Origin: Candidatus Aalborgicola defluviihabitans
GTDB lineage: Bacteria; Pseudomonadota; Gammaproteobacteria; Burkholderiales; Burkholderiaceae_C
DNA: 64,000 bases
Direction: 5' to 3'
NCBI GenBank assembly: GCA_016705575.1
Contig: JADIXX010000008.1
Span: 310,001-374,000, forward strand
A model generated the notes under the pieces. It was not told the origin of the DNA. It worked only from the letters and a program-made list of their open reading frames with translations, and searched no databases. Position numbers and translations under genes: made by a program. Below, piece after piece: positions 17,342-25,041 of the stretch; the first letter of the stretch is position 1, and the number at the start of each line of letters is the position of its first letter.

Positions 17342-19198
17342 ATGAGCCAACTCTGGGATACACGGTCCATCCAATCCTGCAACACCATCGTGATGCCGGG
17401 TGACACCATTCCTGCCATTTTCTGGAATGCCGTCAGTCAACGCGCGTCCCATGTGTGGATGCGCCAAAAGCACCTGGGCCTTTGGCGCAGTTGGACCTGG
17501 CAGCAAACCGGGGATGCCGTAGCAGAAATTGGCAACGGCCTTTTGAGCCTGGGCTTTGCCAAGGGCGACTGTGCCTCGATCCTGGCCAACACCGTGGTCG
17601 AATGGGTGCTGGCCGATTTGGCTGTTCTGTCTGCTGGCGGCGTCTCCAATGGCATCTACCCAACAGATGCCGCATCCCAGGTGCAGTACCTGTGCGATGA
17701 CTCGCGCACCACCATCCTGTTTGTCGAAGACGATGAGCAGTTGGACAAGGCGCTGGAAGTGCGCGCCCAATTGCCCGGTCTGCGCAAGATTGTGGTGTTC
17801 AACATGAAAGGCCTGCGCAGCCTGAATGACCCGGACGTGATCAGCCTTGATGCCCTGCGCGCGCTGGGCCGCGACTACGCCCGCCAAAACGCGGGGGCAC
17901 TGCAGCAGCGCGTGGCAGGCTGCAAGCCCGAGGACCTGGCCATCCTGGTCTACACCTCGGGCACTACAGGCCGCCCCAAGGGTGCCATGCATCTGCACCA
18001 GGGGCTGGTCTTTACCGTACACGGCTACAACACCCTGGTGGCGCAAGACGAGCGCGATGAGCGCATGTGCTTTTTGCCTTTGTGTCACATTGCCGAACGC
18101 ATGGGCGGCGAATACTTTGCCTTGTACACCGGCTCCAAACTTAATTTTGTCGAGAACCCCGAGACCATTCCCGAAAACGTGCGCGAGATTGCGCCGACCG
18201 TTTTCACTGCCGTGCCCCGTGTCTGGGAAAAGTTCTACTCGGGTGTGATGATCTCGCTCAAGGAGTCCGGCGCGCTACAGCAAGCAGCCTATGCCTGGGG
18301 CATTGGCGTGGGCACCACCATTGCCAACCGCGTCCTGGCTGACCAGCGGGTGAGTGCCTGGCTCAAGGTTCAGTTCACGCTGGCGCAGTGGCTGGTGCTG
18401 AACAATGTGCGCAAGCTCATCGGCATTCACCGCGCGCGCTTCCTCGTGACTGGCGCAGCGCCCATTTCACCCGACCTGGTGCGCTGGTACATGGCCCTGG
18501 GTTTGCCCATGCTGGAGGTGTGGGGCATGACCGAAACCTGTGGCGCCTCCACCGGAGTGCCTGCGGGCAAGATGAAACCCGGCTCCATTGGGCCAGCTGC
18601 CGCCTACAACGAGGTGCGTCTGGACCCCATCACTGGCGAGATTCTGGTGCGCGGCAAGAACGTATTTGCCGGTTACCTGAACCTGCCTGAAAAAACCGCA
18701 GAAGCCATCGACCCAGAGGGATGGCTGCACACCGGCGACGTGGGCTTGGTCGATGCGGATGGTTATTTCCGCATCACCGACCGCATGAAGGACATCATCA
18801 TTACGGCCGGCGGCAAAAACGTTACGCCCAGCGAGCTGGAAAACGATCTCAAGTTTTCGCCCTACATCACCGACGCGGTGGTCATCGGCGACAAGCGTCC
18901 CTACCTGACCGTCATCATCATGATCGACCAGGAGAACGTGGAAAAGTTTGCACAAGATGCCGACGTACCCTTTAGCAACTACGCATCTCTAACTCGAAGC
19001 GCAGAAGTGCAGGCACTGATCCAATCGGAGCTGGACCGTGTGAACCAAAAGTTTGCCCGTGTTGAACAACTCAAAAAGTTTTTCCTGCTGGAAACCCAGT
19101 TAACCGCCGAGGACGAAGAACTCACCCCCACCATGAAACTCAAGCGCAAGCTGGTGGAGAAAAAGTACGCGAACCAGATCGAAGCCATGTATGGCTGA
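17342..19198 (+). CDS. AMP-forming long-chain acyl-CoA synthetase-like ligase
   Basis: A 618-residue ligase that would form acyl-AMP and then acyl-CoA from an imported acid. It has the ATP-grasping loop VYTSGTTGRPKGAMHLH (about 200-216), the adenylate motif WGMTETCGAST, GWLHTGDVG, and the hinge RMKDIIITAGGKNVTPSE. The size and this hinge fit the FadD15/long-chain group. Its place between transporter ATPases and binding proteins suggests uptake coupled to CoA activation. Confidence 0.87.
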   Translation: MSQLWDTRSIQSCNTIVMPGDTIPAIFWNAVSQRASHVWMRQKHLGLWRSWTWQQTGDAVAEIGNGLLSLGFAKGDCASILANTVVEWVLADLAVLSAGGVSNGIYPTDAASQVQYLCDDSRTTILFVEDDEQLDKALEVRAQLPGLRKIVVFNMKGLRSLNDPDVISLDALRALGRDYARQNAGALQQRVAGCKPEDLAILVYTSGTTGRPKGAMHLHQGLVFTVHGYNTLVAQDERDERMCFLPLCHIAERMGGEYFALYTGSKLNFVENPETIPENVREIAPTVFTAVPRVWEKFYSGVMISLKESGALQQAAYAWGIGVGTTIANRVLADQRVSAWLKVQFTLAQWLVLNNVRKLIGIHRARFLVTGAAPISPDLVRWYMALGLPMLEVWGMTETCGASTGVPAGKMKPGSIGPAAAYNEVRLDPITGEILVRGKNVFAGYLNLPEKTAEAIDPEGWLHTGDVGLVDADGYFRITDRMKDIIITAGGKNVTPSELENDLKFSPYITDAVVIGDKRPYLTVIIMIDQENVEKFAQDADVPFSNYASLTRSAEVQALIQSELDRVNQKFARVEQLKKFFLLETQLTAEDEELTPTMKLKRKLVEKKYANQIEAMYG

Positions 19199-19229
19199 TC
19201 AACCACATTCCTCCATTTGAATCGACACC

Positions 19230-20399
19230 ATGAAACTCAAAACACCCCTACTCCTCACAGCCCTTGTGATGGCAAGCGTGCTGTGCACCGCACAAACACT
19301 GCCGCAAGGCATCAGCAAGAACGAAATTCTTATCGGCAGCATTCAGGACCTGTCCGGGCCACTCGCAGGCTACGGCAAGCAAGCCCGCAACGGCATGCAA
19401 ATGGCGCTTGAAGAGATCAACGAAACCGGCGGCATCCATGGCCGCAAGATCAAACTGCTGATAGAGGACTCCGCCTACGACCCCAAGAAGGCCGTGCTGG
19501 CCGCGCAAAAGCTGGTCAACCAGGACAAGATTTTCATGATGGTTGGTCACATTGGCACCGCGCAGAACGAGGCAGCCATGCCGGTGCAGTTCGAGAAGGA
19601 CATCATCAACTTCTTTCCCCTCACGGCGGCGCGCTCCATGTACGAGCCTTTTCAGCGGCTCAAGTTTTCCACCCTGTCCACCTATTACGAGCAGATTCAC
19701 CTGTCCCTTCCGAAGTTGATGCGCCAGAACAACGTAACCAAGGTCTGCGCGATCTACCAGGATGACGACTTTGGCTTGGAAGTACTTCACGGCGCGGAAG
19801 ACGGCCTCAAGGCCCGGCAGATGGTACTAACGGACAAAGCATCGTTCAAGCGCGGCGCCACCGATTTTTCTTCTCAAGTGGCCAAGATGCAGGCCAGCGG
19901 TTGCGAGATGGTGGTTTTGGGCACCATCATTCGCGAAACGGTGGGCACTATCGCAACCGCTCGAAAGATGGGCTTCAACCCCATCTTCCTGGGGTCCAGC
20001 GCTGCCTACACTGACCTGATTCCCAAACTGGGTGGCAAGGGTATGGATGGTCTCTACGCCACCATGACAGCGCAGATTCCCTACATGGACGACCCTTCGC
20101 CAGCGGTACGTCGCTGGGCCAGCAAGTACAAAACACAGTTCAACGAAGACCCATCCACCATATCTGTGTTCGGCTACACCACCATCAATGCGTTTGCCAA
20201 CGCCATGCGCGATGCAGGTGAGCGCCCCAACACCAGCAAATTTATCCGCGCCATGGAAGTCATGAAGATTCCGGGCGACATGTTTGGCTCCCCTGCGCTC
20301 AAATTCTCTCCCACGCGCCGCTTGGGTAGCGACGACTCGCGCATGGCCCAAGTGCAAGATGGACGCTGGAAAATTGTGAGTGATTACAACAACCAGTAA
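19230..20399 (+). CDS. ABC transporter substrate-binding protein (LivK-like), paralogue 1
   Basis: A 389-residue periplasmic binding protein with a signal peptide ending near residue 22 (ALVMASVLCTAQT). The type I fold features follow: LIGSIQDLSGPLAGYGKQARNG, then GRKIKLLIEDSAYDPKKAV. It captures ligand for the LivHMGF-like permease. It is a tandem duplicate of the next gene, with a 65-bp stretch identical at DNA level (19479-19543 against 20699-20763). Confidence 0.87.
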   Translation: MKLKTPLLLTALVMASVLCTAQTLPQGISKNEILIGSIQDLSGPLAGYGKQARNGMQMALEEINETGGIHGRKIKLLIEDSAYDPKKAVLAAQKLVNQDKIFMMVGHIGTAQNEAAMPVQFEKDIINFFPLTAARSMYEPFQRLKFSTLSTYYEQIHLSLPKLMRQNNVTKVCAIYQDDDFGLEVLHGAEDGLKARQMVLTDKASFKRGATDFSSQVAKMQASGCEMVVLGTIIRETVGTIATARKMGFNPIFLGSSAAYTDLIPKLGGKGMDGLYATMTAQIPYMDDPSPAVRRWASKYKTQFNEDPSTISVFGYTTINAFANAMRDAGERPNTSKFIRAMEVMKIPGDMFGSPALKFSPTRRLGSDDSRMAQVQDGRWKIVSDYNNQ

Positions 20400-20458
20400 A
20401 AGAGAGTATTGTTCACGTAAACAAGCCGGCCAACCGGCTATCAACCTGGAGATAGACC

Positions 20459-21643
20459 ATGAAATTGAAAACCGCACTGACCCTCACTGCCTTGGCCCTG
20501 GCCGCCAGCGTGGCGGGAGCCCAGCAAGGTGTAAGCAAGGACGAAATTGTGCTCGGGTCCATACAGGATCTGTCTGGACCACTGGCCGGCTTTGGCAAAC
20601 AGGCACGCCTGGGCATGCTGCTGGCGGTGGACGAAGTCAACGAGCAGGGTGGCATCAACGGACGCAAGATCAAGCTCATTGTCGAAGACTCGGGCTATGA
20701 CCCCAAGAAGGCCGTGCTGGCCGCGCAAAAGCTGGTCAACCAGGACAAGATTTTCATGATGGTGGGCCACATCGGCACTGCGCAGAACATGGCCGCCATG
20801 CCCGTGCAGTTTGAGAAGAACGTGATCAACTTCTTCCCAATCACTGCTGCGCGTGAAATGTACGAACCCTTCAACCGGCTCAAATACTCGTACGCCGCCA
20901 CCTATTACGACCAGATGCGCAATGCGGTTCCCAAACTGGTCAAAGAGAAAGGGATCAAGAAGGTCTGCACCCTGTACCAGGATGATGATTTTGGCCTGGA
21001 AGTGCTGCGCGGTGGTGAGGCTGGCCTTAAGTCCATCGGCATGGAGTTTGCTGAACGTACCTCGTATAAGCGCGGGGCAACCGACTTCTCGTCTCAGGTG
21101 CAGAAACTGCAGGCGGGTGGATGCGAAATGGTCGTTTTGGGCACCATCATTCGCGAAACCATTGGCACCATCGGCACCGCCCGCAAGTTGGGTTACAACC
21201 CGGTCTTTTTGGGCTCCAGCGCGGCTTACACCGACCTGATCCACAAACTGGGCGGCAAGGCCATGGATGGCCTCTACGCCACCATGACCGTGCAAAACCC
21301 CTACCTGGACGAGGCCTCTCAACCCATCCGTTTTTGGGCCAGCAAGTACAAGACCAAGTTCAATGAAGATCCCACCGTGTTCTCGGTCTATGGCTACACC
21401 ATCATCACCAGTTTTGCCACCGCCGCAGGGCGCGCCGGCAAGGACCTGAACACCAACAGCTTCATCAAGGTGATGAACAGCATGACCATTCAGCCAGACT
21501 TCTTTGGTGGTGCGGTGCAGACCTTCACGGCGACCAAACGCCTAGGCAGTGATGCGTCTCGCCTGTCGCAAATTCAGGATGGCAAGTGGAAGACAGTGTC
21601 GGACTACTTTGGCAGCACGGCAGCTGCACCGGCCAAGAAATAG
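20459..21643 (+). CDS. ABC transporter substrate-binding protein (LivK-like), paralogue 2
   Basis: A 394-residue periplasmic binding protein with a signal peptide (LTLTALALAASVAGAQQ, cleavage after AGA). The same architecture and most of the sequence are shared with the gene just upstream, for example VLGSIQDLSGPLAGFGKQAR and LGTIIRETIGTIGTARKLG. The two probably bind related ligands, giving the transporter a wider range. Preceded by CTGGAGATAGACC, a good ribosome binding site. It ends the operon and converges with the thioesterase gene. Confidence 0.87.
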   Translation: MKLKTALTLTALALAASVAGAQQGVSKDEIVLGSIQDLSGPLAGFGKQARLGMLLAVDEVNEQGGINGRKIKLIVEDSGYDPKKAVLAAQKLVNQDKIFMMVGHIGTAQNMAAMPVQFEKNVINFFPITAAREMYEPFNRLKYSYAATYYDQMRNAVPKLVKEKGIKKVCTLYQDDDFGLEVLRGGEAGLKSIGMEFAERTSYKRGATDFSSQVQKLQAGGCEMVVLGTIIRETIGTIGTARKLGYNPVFLGSSAAYTDLIHKLGGKAMDGLYATMTVQNPYLDEASQPIRFWASKYKTKFNEDPTVFSVYGYTIITSFATAAGRAGKDLNTNSFIKVMNSMTIQPDFFGGAVQTFTATKRLGSDASRLSQIQDGKWKTVSDYFGSTAAAPAKK

Positions 21644-21660
21644 GCGTTTAGCCTGGGCTT

Positions 21661-22164
21661 TCAGGAAAGCATGTAGGCGCCCGATCCGGTAGACAACAGT
21701 TTGCCGTCGGCGCCTAGAAATTCCATGCGGGTGGAGGCCACCCGGGAGCCCAAGCGCATAACCTCAGCCCGCAACTCAAACAGTTCGCCAATGCCGGGGC
21801 GCAGGTAGTCGATGCGCAGATCGATAGTTCCCAGCTTGGCAAAGCGGTGCAGGCGCTGCATGGGTGGCTCATCCATGTGGCGAGCTCCAATGGCCGCCAT
21901 AACAGCCAGCCCACCCATCGCATCCAGACTGGCGCTGATGACGCCACCATGCAGGCGGTTGTAGGCAAAGTGGCCCACCAGTTCGGGCTTCATGGCAATC
22001 TGGGCACGCACCTGCTCTGGCGCAATATGGGTAATGTGCAGCCCCAACACCTGGTTGAAAACGATCATTTCTTCAAAGATCTTTTTCAGATTGATTATGA
22101 ATTCGGGTTCGAACTCTCGCACAGGTGCGTGGGCTGTATCAGCGTGTTTGGTTTTTGCAGTCAT
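21661..22164 (-). CDS. PaaI-type thioesterase
   Basis: A 167-residue hotdog protein. HFAYNRLHGGVISASLDAMGGLAV carries the PaaI-like active site (HGGV followed by an acidic residue on the helix), and TIDLRIDYLRPG is the conserved central strand. An N-terminal extension of about 25 residues is charged. It is last in the TetR-SDR-acyl-CoA dehydrogenase operon, where it could release free acid from a dead-end CoA ester. Confidence 0.85.
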   Translation of the reverse strand: MTAKTKHADTAHAPVREFEPEFIINLKKIFEEMIVFNQVLGLHITHIAPEQVRAQIAMKPELVGHFAYNRLHGGVISASLDAMGGLAVMAAIGARHMDEPPMQRLHRFAKLGTIDLRIDYLRPGIGELFELRAEVMRLGSRVASTRMEFLGADGKLLSTGSGAYMLS

Positions 22165-22173
22165 GGCGAATTC

Positions 22174-23349
22174 TTACAGACCCAACTGACGGGAGGCCAA
22201 CTCTTTCATGATCTCTTCGGCCCCACCTCCAATCATCATGACCTTGACCTCGCGGTAGATGCGCTCGCAGGCGGTGCCGCGCATGAAGCCCATGCCGCCC
22301 AAAATCTGCACCCCCTGGTCGGCACAAAATTGCATGGTTTGCGTAGCATGGTTTTTTAGCAAGCACACCTGCGCCACCCACTCCGCGCCCTTGGCGGACT
22401 TGTCTCCCCGGTCCCCGGCATCGGCCCGTGCCGTCACAGCATTAAGCCAAGCCCGGGTGGATTCGATGCGCATTTTCATGTCCATGAGCTTGTGGCGAAT
22501 GACCTGGTGGTCCACCAGGGCCATGCCAAAGGTCTTGCGCTGACGCGCCCAGCTCAGGGCTTCGTCATAGCAGCACTCGGCGAAGCCCAGCGCCAGGGCG
22601 GACATGGCCAGGCGCTCTCCATTGAAATTGGTGAGGATGATCTTGAAACCAGACCCCTCCTCGCCCACCAGATTGGCAGCCGGCACGCGCACACTGTCAA
22701 AGCGAATGTGTGCGGTATCAGAGCACAGCCAGCCCATCTTCTTGAGCGGGCTGCGCGAAACACCCGGCGCATCCCCCGGAACCATCAGCATGGAGATGCC
22801 CATGGGGCCTTTGTTCTGCAGGTCGGTGCGTACCGCAACGGTCAGCCAGTCGGCCCGCGTACCGGAGGTGATGAAAGTCTTTTCACCATCCACCACGTAG
22901 TCGTTTCCGTCCAGACCGGCAGTGGTCTTGAGGGCCGACACATCCGTGCCACCACCGGGTTCGGTAATACACAGAGCCGATATTTTGCGACCGGCCAGCA
23001 CGTCGGGAATGATCCGGGCTTGTAATTCTTTGCTGCCATGGCGCAGCAATGGCGGCATGCCAATGTTGTGACTGAACAGGCTGGCCAGCAAGCCACCACT
23101 GCCACCGGTTCGGGCCAGCGCAATGGTCATGGCATTGCGCACCGCCCACGGTGTGGGGGTGCCACCCAGTTCCTCAGGGTAGCCCATGCCCAGCCAGCCC
23201 AGCTCGGCAGCACGCGCATACAGGCTGCGCGGAAATTGGCCAGCCTCTTCCCACGCTTCTAGGTGAGGCTGAACTTCGGTTTGGATGAATCGGTGCGCGG
23301 CATCCTCCAGCAACTGGATGTCTTCTGAATGTTCTTGCGTGAATGGCAT
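22174..23349 (-). CDS. Acyl-CoA dehydrogenase
   Basis: A 391-residue flavoenzyme that introduces an alpha-beta double bond and passes electrons to ETF. Family marks are ALCITEPGGGTDVSALKTTA (first signature), FITSGTRADWLTVAVRT, and the C-terminal MQFCADQGVQILGGMGFMRG (second signature), ending in a YREVKVMMIGGGAEEIMKE tail. It sits 6 bp after the SDR gene and 9 bp before the thioesterase in one operon. Confidence 0.88.
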   Translation of the reverse strand: MPFTQEHSEDIQLLEDAAHRFIQTEVQPHLEAWEEAGQFPRSLYARAAELGWLGMGYPEELGGTPTPWAVRNAMTIALARTGGSGGLLASLFSHNIGMPPLLRHGSKELQARIIPDVLAGRKISALCITEPGGGTDVSALKTTAGLDGNDYVVDGEKTFITSGTRADWLTVAVRTDLQNKGPMGISMLMVPGDAPGVSRSPLKKMGWLCSDTAHIRFDSVRVPAANLVGEEGSGFKIILTNFNGERLAMSALALGFAECCYDEALSWARQRKTFGMALVDHQVIRHKLMDMKMRIESTRAWLNAVTARADAGDRGDKSAKGAEWVAQVCLLKNHATQTMQFCADQGVQILGGMGFMRGTACERIYREVKVMMIGGGAEEIMKELASRQLGL

Positions 23350-23355
23350 GGTGGT

Positions 23356-24240
23356 TCAGACTTGAAATACTTTGGGAACAATGGCGCGGTGGAAGCCGTT
23401 GAAGGGTTTGACCGCATCGCGTGCCTGGACGGCTGCATCCGGAACCCGCATCGGGTAACCCATGCGGGCCTGCGGCCGCGCACCGTCAATGCGCAACGTA
23501 GTGCCGCTAATGAACGACGCAGCTGGGCTGAGCAAGAATACGATGCCGGCAGCGGTCTCGGCCTCGGTGCCAAAGCGCCCGGCGGGAACAGTTTTGGCCA
23601 TTTCACGCAGCATGGGGCCAACCTCTACAGGGTAGTTGTCCATGCCGCTCGATGCGATGTAGCCTGGCGCCACTGCATTCACCCGCACGCCTTTGGCGGC
23701 CCACTCCAGCGCTGCCGTTTCGGTGAGGCTCACCATACCGGCACGTGCGGCACCACTGTGGCCCATGCCGGGCATGGAGCCCCACATATCGGCCACGATA
23801 TTGACGATGGCGCCTCCGGTCTTCGCCATGGCCTGCACATAGCATTCGCGCGCCATCAAAAAACCACCGGTGAGGTTGGTGTTGACCACTGCCTCCCAGC
23901 CTTTGGCGCTGATGGCCTCCAGCGGCGTCATGAATTGGCCACCGGCATTGTTGACCAGGCCATCAATACGTCCGTTTGCCACCATGACCGCTGCAACGGT
24001 CTCTTTGACTGCATCTTCCTGGCGAATGTCACAGACCTGGCAACTGGCCTCGCCCCCGTCTGTAACGATCTCGTCGGCCACCTTTTGCAGCTTCTCCAGC
24101 TTGCGCCCGACCAGCACCACGTGGGCGCCCAAGGCAGCCAGCTCATGCGCCACGCAGCGCCCGATGCCCGAGCCACCGCCTGTAACGACGATGACCTTGC
24201 CCGCGAATAGTTGGGGGGCAAAAATGGAACCGTAATGCAT
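23356..24240 (-). CDS. Short-chain dehydrogenase/reductase
   Basis: A 294-residue SDR. Cofactor motif VVTGGGSGIGRCVA (TGxxxGIG), the NNAG motif in GLVNNAGGQ, and an active site that departs from the textbook YxxxK: GMGHSGAARAGMVSLTETAA has serine and alanine where Tyr is usual. This is also seen in the 2,4-dienoyl-CoA reductase (DECR)/PECR-like group, which fits a beta-oxidation accessory role. The ATG at 24240 overlaps the TetR stop (ATGA) and has AGGAG upstream. Confidence 0.82.
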   Translation of the reverse strand: MHYGSIFAPQLFAGKVIVVTGGGSGIGRCVAHELAALGAHVVLVGRKLEKLQKVADEIVTDGGEASCQVCDIRQEDAVKETVAAVMVANGRIDGLVNNAGGQFMTPLEAISAKGWEAVVNTNLTGGFLMARECYVQAMAKTGGAIVNIVADMWGSMPGMGHSGAARAGMVSLTETAALEWAAKGVRVNAVAPGYIASSGMDNYPVEVGPMLREMAKTVPAGRFGTEAETAAGIVFLLSPAASFISGTTLRIDGARPQARMGYPMRVPDAAVQARDAVKPFNGFHRAIVPKVFQV

Positions 24241-24902
24241 CAAAACTCCTTGATAAACAAACTTATGGCGGCGTCTGTCAACTCCTGCAGCGACGCGCCC
24301 TTTTGGGGATCAAACCATTGCACCGCCCAGTTCAGCGCACCCAGGATCAGCAGCCGTGCCAGGCGCACCGGCGCACGCAACTCGCCACGGTCATGTAAGG
24401 CGCTGAGCACCGGAAGCCACAGGGATTCGTATTCGTCAATCAACTCGCTCAGCGCCTTGTGCTGGCGCGGCGGCAGGGAGCGGGCTTCGTACAGCATGAC
24501 TGGCACAAAATCGCTGCCCGGCCCCAGCAGCACATCAAAGTGAACGGTTATCAAGGTGCGTAACTGCTGTGCCGGCTCCAGTGCCGCATAACCTGGCGCC
24601 TGTGCCGCCGCGCGCTGGCGCGTCAGTGCAGAGCGCATGCCCTCTTCCATGACGGCATACAGCAAGGCGTCTTTGCTTTTGAAATGGTAGAACGGCGAGC
24701 CGCTTTGCATATCGGCGGCGGCGGCAATATCACGCGTGGTGGTGGCTGCAAAACCCTTGCGGCGAAACAACTGTGCAGCAGCCAGCAGCAGCGCCTGGCG
24801 GCGGTTGCCATCATCGCGCTCGTCCACGGTTTTTCGGGGGCGCCCGCGCGCGCGCTTGATGGCAGGAATAGCGGATTCGAGAAGCGCGGCGTCGGACGTC
24901 AT
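24240..24902 (-). CDS. TetR-family transcriptional regulator
   Basis: A 220-residue repressor. A basic N-terminal arm (RARGRPRKTVDERDD) precedes the helix-turn-helix (LFRRKGFAATTTRDIAAAAD, then SPFYHFKSKDALL, about 45-80). The C-terminal ligand domain is unassigned; the genes it heads suggest an acyl-CoA ligand. First gene of the SDR-acyl-CoA dehydrogenase-thioesterase operon, with a near-perfect 32-bp dyad 24 bp upstream, so autoregulation is likely. Confidence 0.87.
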   Translation of the reverse strand: MTSDAALLESAIPAIKRARGRPRKTVDERDDGNRRQALLLAAAQLFRRKGFAATTTRDIAAAADMQSGSPFYHFKSKDALLYAVMEEGMRSALTRQRAAAQAPGYAALEPAQQLRTLITVHFDVLLGPGSDFVPVMLYEARSLPPRQHKALSELIDEYESLWLPVLSALHDRGELRAPVRLARLLILGALNWAVQWFDPQKGASLQELTDAAISLFIKEF

Positions 24903-24925
24903 GTACCAACGATACCAAATTGAAG

Positions 24926-24957
24926 TATTTTTAGCAAGCAAATGCTTGGTAAAAATA
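24926..24957. promoter_or_regulatory. Probable TetR operator (32-bp dyad)
   Basis: Two 15-bp arms around a central AA (24941-24942) match at 14 of 15 positions. The core CAAGCAAATGCTTG is flanked by TATTTTTA on the left and TAAAAATA on the right. It lies 24 bp upstream of the tetR-like start, in the only AT-rich gap here. Confidence 0.75.
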
Positions 24958-24992
24958 TATGTCCTGCCAGCAAATGCAATTTGCGGGAGGCA

Positions 24993-25013
24993 CCCACCAG
25001 TTTTCCGGGTGGG
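24993..25013. terminator. GC-rich hairpin after the M16 peptidase gene
   Basis: CCCACC and GGTGGG can pair across a 9-base loop 28 bp beyond the peptidase stop. There is no T run on the minus strand, so it is at best a weak or factor-assisted terminator. Confidence 0.3.
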
Positions 25014-25041
25014 CGTTCCTCAGCGGCCGTGCCGTCGCACT

